Counted from the first letter of the stretch, positions 26,145 to 34,856 are shown. The stretch is DNA of 64,000 bases from Crocinitomicaceae bacterium (GCA_018402525.1 JAGYIR010000017.1:62001-126000), one strand, 5' to 3'. Notes: a model not told the origin generated them from the sequence alone. Made by a program: numbers and translations.

Positions 26145-27167
26145 ATGAGGGTTGCTGTTGTTGGTGCTACTGGAATGGTTGGTGGAATTATGTTCAAAGT
26201 ATTGCGGGAAATGAATTTTCCGATTACCGAAATAATTCCTGTCGCTTCTGAAAAATCTGTGGGTAAACTCATCGATTTTGGTGGAATTAGTGCTTCAGTG
26301 GTTGACCTTCAAACTGCGGTTGATATGGTTCCAGACATCGCTATTTTTTCTGCTGGGGGACAAACTTCCTTGGATTGGGCACCTAAATTTGCGGAAAAAG
26401 GAACAGTTGTAATTGATAATTCATCCGCTTGGCGCATGGATCCATCGAAAAAATTGATTGTTCCAGAAATCAATGGTCACTTGCTAACCGCTGATGATAA
26501 AATCATTGCGAATCCAAATTGCAGTACTATTCAATTGGTTCTTGCATTAAAACCGTTGCACGATAAATACCGAGTGAAGCGCGTGGTTGTTTCCACATAT
26601 CAATCGATTACTGGAACAGGCATGAAAGCAATGGAACAACTCACCAATGAACGGAATGGAGTTGAAGGAGAAATGGCATACCACTATAAAATTGATCAAA
26701 ATTGCATTCCACAATGCGATGATTTTACCGAAAATGGTTACACCAAAGAGGAAATGAAGCTGACCAATGAAACAAAGAAAATTTTAGATCCTTCAATAAA
26801 TGTCACTGCGACAGCTGTTCGTGTGCCTGTCATGGGTGGACACTCAGAAGCAGTTAACATTGAGTTTGAATCAGATTTTGATTTGAATGAAGTGCGTTCG
26901 CTTTTACACAATCAGGAAGGAATTACGTTGAAAGATGACCCAACAACCAATACGTATCCAATGCCATTGTATGGTGAGGGGAAAAATGATGTATTTGTAG
27001 GGCGAATCCGTCGTGATGAATCACAACCAAACACACTAAACATGTGGATTGTTGCAGACAACTTGCGCAAAGGAGCTGCGACAAACGCTGTTCAAATTGC
27101 TCAGTTATTGGTGGAAAAAGGTATAGTTAGTTCAAAGTTAGAAAGTTCAAGTAGTTCAAAGATTTGA
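26145..27167 (+). CDS. asd: Aspartate-semialdehyde dehydrogenase
   Basis: This enzyme reduces aspartyl phosphate to aspartate-4-semialdehyde, the branch point for lysine/diaminopimelate, threonine and methionine. The NADP-binding start is VAVVGATGMVGGIMFKVL. The active-site cysteine is residue 126 in IIANPNCSTIQLVLAL, and VVVSTYQSITGTGMKAMEQL and RVPVMGGHSEAVNIEFES carry the substrate-binding Arg and catalytic His. At 340 residues it is complete. The last dozen residues (SSKLESSSSSKI) are not family-like. They are encoded by a simple AGTTCAAAG repeat that forms the intergenic terminator region. Confidence 0.95.
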   Translation: MRVAVVGATGMVGGIMFKVLREMNFPITEIIPVASEKSVGKLIDFGGISASVVDLQTAVDMVPDIAIFSAGGQTSLDWAPKFAEKGTVVIDNSSAWRMDPSKKLIVPEINGHLLTADDKIIANPNCSTIQLVLALKPLHDKYRVKRVVVSTYQSITGTGMKAMEQLTNERNGVEGEMAYHYKIDQNCIPQCDDFTENGYTKEEMKLTNETKKILDPSINVTATAVRVPVMGGHSEAVNIEFESDFDLNEVRSLLHNQEGITLKDDPTTNTYPMPLYGEGKNDVFVGRIRRDESQPNTLNMWIVADNLRKGAATNAVQIAQLLVEKGIVSSKLESSSSSKI

Positions 27168-27230
27168 TATTGACTTTTTAAAATTTTTGATAGAACTCCA
27201 TTGAACCTTGAACTTCTTAAACTTTAAACT
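27126..27230. repeat. AGTTCAA-type repeat and imperfect inverted repeat between convergent genes
   Basis: On the left, AGTTCAAAG, AGTTCAAGT and AGTTCAAAG follow one another within the end of asd (27128-27151). On the right, TTGAACCTTGAACTT at 27201-27215 is the near-reverse complement of AAGTTCAAG-ta-GTTCAA at 27133-27149. The transcript from either side could fold into a long imperfect hairpin, so this is probably a shared bidirectional terminator. The stop codon of the SUFU gene also lies at the edge of the right arm. Confidence 0.55.
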
Positions 27231-27832
27231 CGCCTAAGTCTCCATTTGCTTTTTAGCACAGAACTTCTGAAGTCGTCGAGTTTTTCTGTTACCCCCTTGT
27301 TCACAAGTTTTTGCACAAATTTGAATGGACCCTTGCTTTGCTTGTAGTCCATTTCATCCTTAAATATGGGAATTACTCCCAAAAAATTGACTGTTTTACC
27401 ATCCACATCGATTGATGCCATTTCATCCTCAAGTAGCATCGGATCGGATAAGAAAAAATAGTTCTGTTTCATTGTGTTTGAAAGTGGTTGGGGATCTTTT
27501 TCGCAGGGGATGGTGTGTCCGTGACCAAACCACGTTTCTTTTTCAACTACATGTGTTGCTAGCCGCTGAATCCACTCAAACACCCAGTTGGTGTTAGGAT
27601 TGTTCAGATCTTCCCATTCCCAATAACTTGGCAGACAAAAATAAAGTTCGTTGTAGGTTCTATCCTGCCATTTTTCGGGAACAGGCATTTTATAGTCACG
27701 TAGACCGTTAGTGACAATTACCGTCACTGGTGATTTTAGTTCCAAATCCAATACGAGGAGCGGAACACCTTCAAAAAAAGGAGCATCAGATACACGATGC
27801 TCCCCAAATCTGTCAATAAATGCTTGTTTCAA
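27224..27832 (-). CDS. Suppressor-of-fused (SUFU) domain protein
   Basis: The 202-residue cytoplasmic protein matches the bacterial SUFU family (PF05076). Recognisable parts are DAPFFEGVPLLVLDLELKSP, VTVIVTNGLRDYKMPVPEKW, YNELYFCLPSYWEW and HVVEKETWFGHGHTIPCEKD, the last giving the conserved WxxxGHTI core. In animals SUFU binds Gli factors. Bacterial versions are often linked with polymorphic-toxin immunity or have no known role. No toxin gene is adjacent here. It follows the DUF2911 gene after 15 bp on the same strand, probably one transcript. Its stop codon falls in the repeat shared with the end of asd. Confidence 0.82.
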   Translation of the reverse strand: MKQAFIDRFGEHRVSDAPFFEGVPLLVLDLELKSPVTVIVTNGLRDYKMPVPEKWQDRTYNELYFCLPSYWEWEDLNNPNTNWVFEWIQRLATHVVEKETWFGHGHTIPCEKDPQPLSNTMKQNYFFLSDPMLLEDEMASIDVDGKTVNFLGVIPIFKDEMDYKQSKGPFKFVQKLVNKGVTEKLDDFRSSVLKSKWRLRRV

Positions 27833-27847
27833 TGTAGCTTGTACAAA

Positions 27848-28693
27848 TTATTTTTTCGACCACTCTTTGATGGACGCTTCATTCATTTTAACGTAATTGT
27901 CATTTCCAGCTTTTTTTGCGGCCTCCATTGATGCTTTCGCCGTTTCGATTGCTCCTTTGAAATCACCCATTTCTGCTTGAATCAATGCTTTTTTACGCAA
28001 CACGTAGAAAGGAACACTTTCTCCACTCATTTCGATCGACTTATTGATCCAAGCTAGTGCATCTTTCAAATCTGTTTTTTCAGCGTACTTGTAATCCGCA
28101 GCGCGGTAATAGTCTGCTACTGAAGGCCCGGCCATTACTTTAGTTATATTCTCATCCATTTTTGCACGCGTTGGTACCATGAATTTTGTTGCGACTTTTG
28201 TTTTGTCCCATGCAAACGAAAGCACAGCATCGTTCAAAGAAATAGACTCAATTGAAATCGTAAATGTCTCAACAACATCGTTCAATTTTTGCGTTTTTGC
28301 TTTTACGTCAAGTACAACGTTCTCGGCTTTCCATTCCTCCGGCGTTCCCCAGTTTTCAGTTTCTGAATACAAATAAATGTTCCATTCTGCTTCGCCTGGT
28401 TTAACGAAAATCGCATACTTTCCAGCTTTAACCGTGTCTTTTCCGAACACCACTGCATCGCTAAATTCAATCGTTGAATTTTTATTTGCTCCAGTTCTCC
28501 AAACTTCGTTCATTGGGACAACATCTCCAAAAACGACACGATCACGTTTGCTTGGACGCGAATATTCGATCGTAATATCTGTCAATCCAACTTGTTGGCT
28601 AATTTTTGCTTCTGGGCTTAAACGCGGAGACGCTATTTGCGAAAATGACACGGATGCAAATGCACATGCCATCACTACTACTAAATTTTTCAT
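27848..28693 (-). CDS. Exported DUF2911-domain protein with TPR-like C-terminus
   Basis: The 281-residue protein has a signal peptide (MKNLVVVMACAFASVSFSQ) and the DUF2911 domain (about residues 22-165). Characteristic stretches are ARPSKRDRV-like EYSRPSKRDRVVFGDVVPMN, EVWRTGANKNSTIEFSDAVV and VKAGKYAIFVKPGEAEWNIY. The C-terminal third is helical, with a TPR-like repeat (AADYKYAEKTDLKDALAWIN, YVLRKKALIQAEMGDFKGAI). DUF2911 proteins are common periplasmic proteins of Bacteroidota with no known activity. It lies upstream of the SUFU gene in the same orientation. Confidence 0.88.
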   Translation of the reverse strand: MKNLVVVMACAFASVSFSQIASPRLSPEAKISQQVGLTDITIEYSRPSKRDRVVFGDVVPMNEVWRTGANKNSTIEFSDAVVFGKDTVKAGKYAIFVKPGEAEWNIYLYSETENWGTPEEWKAENVVLDVKAKTQKLNDVVETFTISIESISLNDAVLSFAWDKTKVATKFMVPTRAKMDENITKVMAGPSVADYYRAADYKYAEKTDLKDALAWINKSIEMSGESVPFYVLRKKALIQAEMGDFKGAIETAKASMEAAKKAGNDNYVKMNEASIKEWSKK

Positions 28694-28773
28694 TTGTTAC
28701 TGTTTTTTTCGCTAAGATACAAAACCGAAAGGAACCAGCAGTGCGTTTTCGAGATTACTAATGCAACGTCGTT

Positions 28774-29241
28774 CTAAACCAGTTTCACGAGTGCTTGCCA
28801 AAAGCTTTCTGTGGAATTGACACAACCCTGTTCCAGCATTTGATGGATTTCCAGTTCTCGCTCTTTTGTATAGGGTTTAGACGTTTTGAATACAGTCAAT
28901 TCTGATGGTTGATTTACCAGTGCCTCATGGATTGACTCAGGTGTCGAAAGGTCAACGGCGCTTTCTGGCTTTGCATTCAGAGAAATCATCTCTACCTCAT
29001 CTGATTTTAAATGAAATACCAGACACGAAGTCGCTGAACGGTGTTCAATGAATTTTATCTTTTCATAAACGATTTGCAACACGGTGTCCGAAAACAATTC
29101 AACGAGTTGCACTGCCTTTTCAGGGTTCACCTTGTTCATTTCCTCCCATTCTTCCCCATGCACTCCGTTGACAATTAGGAAATGTTTCAAATCTTCGGCA
29201 AACACCTCCAATTCCTCATCAGATAGTATTCTGTATTTCAT
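28774..29241 (-). CDS. DUF6495-like cytoplasmic protein
   Basis: The 155-residue soluble protein begins MKYRILSDEELEVFAEDLKH and contains LFSDTVLQIVYEKIKFIEHR followed by a strand LVFHLKSDEVEMISLNAK. It resembles a Bacteroidota-restricted family that I believe is DUF6495; the family name is from memory and moderately sure. There is no signal peptide or membrane span. It stands between the DUF2911 gene and an exported unknown, all on the minus strand. A TACTTTTG box lies 4 nt before its ATG, so the mRNA is likely leaderless. Confidence 0.72.
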   Translation of the reverse strand: MKYRILSDEELEVFAEDLKHFLIVNGVHGEEWEEMNKVNPEKAVQLVELFSDTVLQIVYEKIKFIEHRSATSCLVFHLKSDEVEMISLNAKPESAVDLSTPESIHEALVNQPSELTVFKTSKPYTKERELEIHQMLEQGCVNSTESFWQALVKLV

Positions 29242-29245
29242 AATG

Positions 29246-29253
29246 CAAAAGTA
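29246..29253 (-). promoter_or_regulatory. TAnnTTTG box 4 nt before ATG (leaderless promoter)
   Basis: On the minus strand TACTTTTG is followed by CATT and then the ATG of the 155-residue gene. It is a perfect -7 element at a distance that leaves essentially no 5' leader. Confidence 0.5.
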
Positions 29254-29280
29254 GGAGAATTAAGCAAAAAGTTCTCTTGG

Positions 29281-30330
29281 TTACTCGAAATACGCATATT
29301 CATAGGTGCTGTTTCGCTGTAATTTCCCCTTTCTGAAATACTCGTGTGCTATAATCAAGCCGTTCTCTCCATGGATATAGCCATTGGAAGATGTACATTT
29401 TTTTCTTTTGCCTTGGTATATTTCTTGTCGTATTTTTTGCTTAGCGTCATTTAGTTCTGTTCTATACCCATGGTCAAACTTTCCCTTTTTAAAATAACTT
29501 ATCATTGTTGCATTTCCTTGAACTATAGTCGAACTTACCAATATACTGTCCTGGATGTACCTATGATTTGAAATAAAAACTGAGTCTTTGTCATATGCTG
29601 AAACGGATAGGTAGGGTTTTCCCTTTTCAATCGTAACTGTGTATTTTTTGTAACTTCCATCTGCGCTCTCCTCAGCATATTGACAATAACTACCTATATC
29701 GTTAGAAGTAGATGCTAAGAGATCAGAACCTTCAGGCTTGCACGAATAATCCCATTTGTTTTTAACCTTTCCATTCTTAAAAAATGTTGATTCGATGAGT
29801 TTTCCCTCTTCATTGTACTTTTTCTCCAGTACAGTGACCTTTTTTAAATTCCGTCCTTCCTTAAATGTCTGTTTCACTATTTTTCCATCTTCTAATTCAA
29901 AGGTTCTTTTTGAGCTCACTTTACCTTTCGTATAAACAGTTTCAGCAGTTACTGCGTAGGTTGAATCATGCTCAAAGATTGTTCTTCTAGTCCATTTCTT
30001 GTTCTTTACCACAATCTCCGTGGGAATTGAATCTTGAATATACATGAAGTTTGTTGTTGCGTATTTTGATTTAGAATAAACAACATTCCCACTGGAATTG
30101 AAGTGATAGGTTGTTGTATATGTCTTGTTTTTTGGTGATTTTGACGTAATTTCCAGTGATTTAATTTTCTTTTCGCTGATAGTTTCCGCTTCCAAGGTTT
30201 GTACGAAAAAATACAGTTGACTAAGGTTCTTATTTTCAAGGTTATATTCGTAATAACGCATCTGTCCAGGAGTTTGTGCATTAACGGAACCGAACACCAA
30301 TAGTATCAAAGTGGAAATAATTATTTTCAT
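29281..30330 (-). CDS. Exported protein of unknown function
   Basis: The start is placed at 30330 because it gives a normal signal peptide (MKIIISTLILLVFGSVNAQ). The upstream ATG at 30369 would add 13 residues before it. The mature protein of about 330 residues is rich in Lys, Thr and Tyr and consists of repeating short strands (TYTTTYHFNSSGNVVYSKSK, YNEEGKLIESTFFKNGKVKN, KGKPYLSVSAYDKDSVFISN). This recalls MORN/YD-like antiparallel repeats of the YwqK kind. No catalytic motif or T9SS signal is visible, so it is probably periplasmic or outer-membrane-associated. Function unknown. Confidence 0.68.
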   Translation of the reverse strand: MKIIISTLILLVFGSVNAQTPGQMRYYEYNLENKNLSQLYFFVQTLEAETISEKKIKSLEITSKSPKNKTYTTTYHFNSSGNVVYSKSKYATTNFMYIQDSIPTEIVVKNKKWTRRTIFEHDSTYAVTAETVYTKGKVSSKRTFELEDGKIVKQTFKEGRNLKKVTVLEKKYNEEGKLIESTFFKNGKVKNKWDYSCKPEGSDLLASTSNDIGSYCQYAEESADGSYKKYTVTIEKGKPYLSVSAYDKDSVFISNHRYIQDSILVSSTIVQGNATMISYFKKGKFDHGYRTELNDAKQKIRQEIYQGKRKKCTSSNGYIHGENGLIIAHEYFRKGKLQRNSTYEYAYFE

Positions 30331-30417
30331 AAGGTAGTATTTATAATTTTGAATATATAATCGAAACATCGGTAAAAGGTTACGCAGAAATTTTCAACCT
30401 GAACCAATTCTATCTAG

Positions 30418-30425
30418 TATCTTTG
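30418..30425 (+). promoter_or_regulatory. TAnnTTTG box 4 nt before dxr ATG (leaderless promoter)
   Basis: A perfect TATCTTTG, then TTCA, then the dxr ATG at 30430. The spacing predicts an mRNA that starts at or next to the start codon. Confidence 0.55.
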
Positions 30426-30429
30426 TTCA

Positions 30430-31596
30430 ATGACATCAAAAAAAGGAATCGCCATCTTAGGCTCAACAGGTTCGATTGGAACACAAGCGCTGCAAGTAAT
30501 TGAAGCGTATCCAGAACAGTTTGATCTGCAGGTTATCACTGCACATAAGAATGTCGACCTATTGATTGAACAAGCGAAAAAACACCTCCCAAATACCGTT
30601 GTAATTGGCGACGAAACACAGTTCGAACGTCTAAAGTCAGCGTTGTGGGATTTGGACATCCATGTGTATTGTGGTGAAGATTCTTTAGCGCAAGTCGTTG
30701 AGTCGACAGAAATTGACACGGTGCTTACCGCGATGGTTGGTTATGCAGGACTAAAACCTACGCTTGCAGCGATTCGTGCTAAAAAAAATATTGCGCTTGC
30801 GAATAAAGAAACCTTGGTCGTTGCAGGTGAACTCGTTACACGTGAAGCGTTTGAAAACGGTGTGAATATTTACCCTGTAGATTCAGAACATTCCGCTATT
30901 TTTCAGTGTTTGGTGGGCGAATTTCACAATCCCATTGAAAAAATATATTTAACCGCTTCGGGCGGACCGTTTCGTGGATTTACACCAGAGCAGCTGAGCA
31001 AAGTCACCAAAGCACAAGCGTTGAACCACCCTAATTGGGACATGGGAGCAAAGATTACCATTGATTCTGCTTCAATGATGAACAAAGGATTAGAAGTGAT
31101 TGAAGCCAAATGGTTATTTAACTTAAAGTCCGATCAAGTCGATGTCATCGTTCACCCACAGTCGATTGTTCATTCGCTAGTGCAGTTTGAGGATGGAAGC
31201 ATGAAGGCGCAAATGGGACTTCCTGACATGAAGCTCCCGATTCAGTATGCGTTGACCTATCCAGATCGACTCAAGACTGATTACACACGTTTCAATTTCA
31301 TGGACTACCCTGAGTTGACATTTGAAAAAGCCGATTTGACAACATTCCCGAATTTGCAATTGGCCTATGATGCACTCAACGCTGGTGGAACGCTTGCGTG
31401 CACACTCAACGCCGCCAATGAAATAGCCGTGGAAGCCTTTTTGGCAGATAAAATTGCATTTGTTCAAATTGCTACCATCAATGCAAAAACGATGGAACGC
31501 GTAAAGAATATTATGCGACCAACGCTAGAGGACTATATCGCTGTCGATAAAGAGTCGCGAAAAATTGCAATCGAACTAGTTGGGGATTCCAAATAA
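30430..31596 (+). CDS. dxr: 1-deoxy-D-xylulose-5-phosphate reductoisomerase
   Basis: This is the second enzyme of the MEP isoprenoid pathway, making 2-C-methyl-D-erythritol 4-phosphate with NADPH. The N-terminal Rossmann motif is IAILGSTGSIGTQALQVIE. The metal/substrate site is in VDSEHSAIFQCLVGE, followed by LTASGGPFRGFT (flexible loop and phosphate contacts) and MGAKITIDSASMMNKGLEVIEA. The C-terminal domain is present (NAANEIAVEAFLADKIAF). At 388 residues it is full length. Its last 21 bp overlap the convergent marC gene. Confidence 0.96.
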   Translation: MTSKKGIAILGSTGSIGTQALQVIEAYPEQFDLQVITAHKNVDLLIEQAKKHLPNTVVIGDETQFERLKSALWDLDIHVYCGEDSLAQVVESTEIDTVLTAMVGYAGLKPTLAAIRAKKNIALANKETLVVAGELVTREAFENGVNIYPVDSEHSAIFQCLVGEFHNPIEKIYLTASGGPFRGFTPEQLSKVTKAQALNHPNWDMGAKITIDSASMMNKGLEVIEAKWLFNLKSDQVDVIVHPQSIVHSLVQFEDGSMKAQMGLPDMKLPIQYALTYPDRLKTDYTRFNFMDYPELTFEKADLTTFPNLQLAYDALNAGGTLACTLNAANEIAVEAFLADKIAFVQIATINAKTMERVKNIMRPTLEDYIAVDKESRKIAIELVGDSK

Positions 31597-32202
31597 CACA
31601 ACTACGACACTCAAAATATACTGAACGCCAATCGCAATTACAATGAAGCCGATTATTCGCGAAAGTGCGTTAATTCCCGATGCTCCCATCAGTTTCACAA
31701 TGTAGTGAGCACCCTTCAAAATAAAGTAGATTCCCACACTCACACATAAGATCGCACCGATGATAAACAACTGTTGTGAAATATCAGCATAAGTTTGCTG
31801 GTAAGAAATGAGTAAACTGATCGTACCAGGTCCTGCAAGCATAGGAATTGCTAACGGAGTAAGTGATATTTCTGATCGATTAAACGCATCGTCCTTTTCG
31901 CGTTGTTTCATTCCCTTGTGTTCAGAAAACTTCCCTGTCAAAAGCGCAAATCCTGACGATGCAATAATCAAGCCCCCTGCGATTTTCAGAGCATCCAGGC
32001 TAATTCCAAAGAAGGAAAGAATGTACTGCCCAAGGTAAAAGGAAAGCAAGAGAATAGTGAGCACATAAATTGCGGTAAAAAAAGCGATCACGTTTCGCTC
32101 TTTGATTGTATTTTCTTGTGTCAATCCAACAAATATTGGAACGGTTCCAAGTGGATTAATGACTGAAAACAGAGCGGCAAAACTGAGTATAAAAATTTCC
32201 AT
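31576..32202 (-). CDS. MarC-family integral membrane protein
   Basis: The 208-residue protein has six hydrophobic spans and starts FILSFAALFSVINPLGTVPI, the hallmark of the MarC/UPF0056 family. SLTPLAIPMLAGPGTISLLI near residue 112 is the second conserved region with the repeated NPxG/AGPG signature. Despite the name, MarC is not shown to act in multiple antibiotic resistance; transport of small molecules has been suggested. The 3' end overlaps dxr on the other strand by 21 bp, so the two transcripts can base-pair at their ends. Confidence 0.92.
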   Translation of the reverse strand: MEIFILSFAALFSVINPLGTVPIFVGLTQENTIKERNVIAFFTAIYVLTILLLSFYLGQYILSFFGISLDALKIAGGLIIASSGFALLTGKFSEHKGMKQREKDDAFNRSEISLTPLAIPMLAGPGTISLLISYQQTYADISQQLFIIGAILCVSVGIYFILKGAHYIVKLMGASGINALSRIIGFIVIAIGVQYILSVVVVLFGIPN

Positions 32203-32277
32203 TTTTTCCGCAAAGGAATCGACTTTTCAGATGCCGAAAGTTACGCTCAGGTTATGTTTGCGTTAAAACAAACTGCG

Positions 32278-33183
32278 CTATTTTTTGAGGGAATTCTCAA
32301 GCGCTTTTTCAATTTCTGTGTAGTGAAATTTAAACCCTTGATCTTGAATTTTTTGTGAAGAAACACGACTTCCTTTGAGCAACAAAACAGCCATTTCACC
32401 TAAATAGAGATTCAATATGAATCCTGGCACATTTGGCAACCTTATCTTTTTTGCTAGACATTTTGCCAATGCTTCACTAAACTCTCGGTTGGTAATGTGA
32501 TTAGGCGCAACTGCATTGTACGCTCCTTTCACTGTGTCATTTTGTAGCGCAAACAAGTACATTTCGCACAAATCATCGATATGAATCCACGGAAGGTATT
32601 GTTTTCCTGACCCGATTGCAGCGCCGAACCCCATCTTAAAAGGTTTCGCCATTCTTTCCAATCCTCCTCCAAAAGAGGAAAGTACTAAACCCGTCCTCAA
32701 TTTAACCGTGCGTATGTTCTTTTCTTTATACGTGTCAATCGCTGTTTCCCATTGCATGCAAACATCGCCTAAAAAATCATTGGCTGAATCATCTTGCTCG
32801 GTAAAAATTCGATCGCTTGTCACAGCACCATAATATCCGGCACCCGATGCAGAGACAATCGCCTTTACTTTATGGTTCTCTGGTAATTGGTCGTAGATCA
32901 ATTTTGCCGAATCAACACGACTGGAAATAATTTCTCGTTTTCGCTGAGCTGTCCAATTTTTATCGGCAACACCCGCTCCTGCCAAATGTATGATGTAATT
33001 TACATTTTCTAAAGCGCTATCGTCTATGGTCTGATGTTCAACATCCCAAATGAAATAGGAAATCTCTTTGTTCATTTTTTCGGAGCGACTCAAAACTGCA
33101 ACTTCGTATCCATTTGCCTGCAATTTATCTGTCAGGTGTCTACCCACCAATCCGTCTCCACCTGTTATAAGCACCTTTTCCAT
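32278..33183 (-). CDS. TIGR01777-type NAD-dependent epimerase (YfcH/SulA-like)
   Basis: The 301-residue protein is an extended short-chain dehydrogenase with the NAD-binding start VLITGGDGLVGRHLTDKLQ and VNYIIHLAGAGVADKNWTAQ. ASGAGYYGAVTSDRIFTEQ carries the YxxxK-region tyrosine of this subgroup, and RTGLVLSSFGGGLERMAKPF and LPWIHIDDLCEMYLFALQND follow. The C-terminal domain of unknown function characteristic of TIGR01777 (NVPGFILNLYLGEMAVLLLK, SSQKIQDQGFKFHY) is present. The substrate is unknown for the family. It follows the PLP-racemase gene on the same strand after 39 bp. Confidence 0.9.
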   Translation of the reverse strand: MEKVLITGGDGLVGRHLTDKLQANGYEVAVLSRSEKMNKEISYFIWDVEHQTIDDSALENVNYIIHLAGAGVADKNWTAQRKREIISSRVDSAKLIYDQLPENHKVKAIVSASGAGYYGAVTSDRIFTEQDDSANDFLGDVCMQWETAIDTYKEKNIRTVKLRTGLVLSSFGGGLERMAKPFKMGFGAAIGSGKQYLPWIHIDDLCEMYLFALQNDTVKGAYNAVAPNHITNREFSEALAKCLAKKIRLPNVPGFILNLYLGEMAVLLLKGSRVSSQKIQDQGFKFHYTEIEKALENSLKK

Positions 33184-33222
33184 GGTATAATGTTAAGTCA
33201 AAAATGGATGAAATCAAAAGAA

Positions 33223-34293
33223 CTACTTGATTCTTTTTTCAATGTATTGTGAGTTCATAATTCTTAAGATACCCATGTAATCCATTTTAAACTCAATAAG
33301 GTCACCTACCTGAAGCTTTTCCCTGTTTTCACCCAAGTCGATGACCAGCATGTCGGAAGATGCTCCTACGATTTCGTGTTCCGGATTATTCAGTCGAATA
33401 TGATCTTCGTCGATATCCAGCAGTCCAAAATCAATAATTGCACGGTAGGATAAATCGGATTGATCCGTCGATTCGAACGAAAGTGATTCTCCAGTTAGGT
33501 TGGTTCCCATTTCACCCATGGGATTTCCTGGTTTTTCGGTGAGTTCTATGATTTCAGCGTGCAATTGAAACACATCACTTTCCATCGCCTCAAAGGTCGT
33601 GTCATTATAGACATCTGTTCCTAAATACAAGGTTTCTCCGACACGAAAGTGGTTAATACCCATTGGAAGAAGTCCTTTAAAAATAAGCGGAATGGTAACG
33701 GAAGATCCTCCAGAGACATAATCGATTTCACGGTCGAATTTTGCTTCAATGAGTTGTTCGTACAAACAAAGCTGAATGAGTTTGTCGTGGCTCGGCAACA
33801 CGCCATACATGCATGTGAGGTTCGTTCCTAAGCCTACTACTTTAATATTTGGTAACTTGAATACCTCTGAATAAAATTCCAATAAATCTTCTCGAAGCAC
33901 TCCTTCACGCAATTCACCCAGCTCAATCATGATCAAAATTTTGTGAATCTTTCCTTGCCTTTTAGCTTCATCGGAAAGCATTTTGATTGTTTCAATTTCC
34001 GTATTGAAACTAATATCGGCATATTTTACAATTGCCTCTATCGACTGTTTGGGAGGAGGTTTAATGTAAATTGTTTCGACGTCCTCAGACAGAGATTTAA
34101 TCATCTCAAGATTAGAAACCCTTGAATCGCACAGCTGTTTCACCCCCATATTTATGAGCTCCTTCAAGTAGATTTTGTTTCCACAGAGCATTTTGGACAC
34201 AACTGCCCAGTCCATATTGTTCTCCTTGAATGTGTGGTCAAGAAACTGATAGTTCTTCTTTAGTTTTTCTACATTCAGTGTAATAAACGCCAT
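33223..34293 (-). CDS. Fold-type III PLP enzyme, alanine/ornithine-racemase-like (YhfX/Orr group)
   Basis: The 356-residue protein has the N-terminal TIM-barrel of the alanine racemase family. LKKNYQFLDHTFKENNMDWA leads into VVSKMLCGNKIYLKELINMG, whose SK lysine is the PLP Schiff-base residue. ILIMIELGELREGVLREDLL, VGLGTNLTCMYGVLPSHDKL and VSGGSSVTIPLIFKGLLPMG match ornithine racemase and YhfX-like proteins rather than Alr, as does the N-terminal barrel with a short C-terminal beta domain. It likely racemises or otherwise acts on an amino acid other than alanine. It begins 2 bp after the stop of a GNAT gene, so the pair is translationally linked. Confidence 0.82.
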   Translation of the reverse strand: MAFITLNVEKLKKNYQFLDHTFKENNMDWAVVSKMLCGNKIYLKELINMGVKQLCDSRVSNLEMIKSLSEDVETIYIKPPPKQSIEAIVKYADISFNTEIETIKMLSDEAKRQGKIHKILIMIELGELREGVLREDLLEFYSEVFKLPNIKVVGLGTNLTCMYGVLPSHDKLIQLCLYEQLIEAKFDREIDYVSGGSSVTIPLIFKGLLPMGINHFRVGETLYLGTDVYNDTTFEAMESDVFQLHAEIIELTEKPGNPMGEMGTNLTGESLSFESTDQSDLSYRAIIDFGLLDIDEDHIRLNNPEHEIVGASSDMLVIDLGENREKLQVGDLIEFKMDYMGILRIMNSQYIEKRIK

Positions 34294-34295
34294 GG

Positions 34296-34742
34296 CTATG
34301 TTTTTCTTTTCAATCGCATTTCCAAGTACGGGTTGGTGAATTCAAATTTCTCATATAACCTCTTGGCAGGATTATTTTCTTCAACGTGAAGCGCAATATC
34401 ACCTTTGGCGTGACTAATGACCGTTTCCATCAATTTTTTCCCAATCCCTTCACCACGATGATTGCCATGCGTTGCAATGTACACGAGAATATTTTCTGGA
34501 ATATAACCACTCATTCCTGTAGCATTAACCACCACTACTCCTTTCAAAACATCCCCTTCGGATATTGTAGCAGTAAAACCACCAAACGATGCAAACTCCT
34601 TTACCGAATAATTAATCGCTTTTCGAATGTCTGGTTCTGGATCTCCATATTCACCTAAATGTTCTCGAAGGAATTTGACCATTTTTCCCTTTTCTATTTC
34701 TGTTGGTCGATTCAGTGTATTATACACTTTAATTGTCATCAT
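34296..34742 (-). CDS. GNAT-family N-acetyltransferase
   Basis: The 148-residue protein has the GNAT fold with the acetyl-CoA pyrophosphate loop HGNHRGEGIGKKLMETVISH (Q/RxxGxG/A type) preceded by the strand ENILVYIAT and followed by DIALHVEENNPAKRLYEKFE. The substrate is unknown. It is immediately upstream of the racemase-like gene with 2 bp between stop and start, so the pair may modify the same amino acid, racemisation by one and N-acetylation by the other (inference). A start at the second Met is equally possible. Confidence 0.87.
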   Translation of the reverse strand: MMTIKVYNTLNRPTEIEKGKMVKFLREHLGEYGDPEPDIRKAINYSVKEFASFGGFTATISEGDVLKGVVVVNATGMSGYIPENILVYIATHGNHRGEGIGKKLMETVISHAKGDIALHVEENNPAKRLYEKFEFTNPYLEMRLKRKT

Positions 34743-34856
34743 AAAATAGTTTTACCTACAGTATAGCAGAATCTGTGGAAAATCCAAATTATTGATAGAA
34801 CAAAATATTTATTTAAATTTATGAGCTAAGAATTAATAAACGATAACTACATTGAA

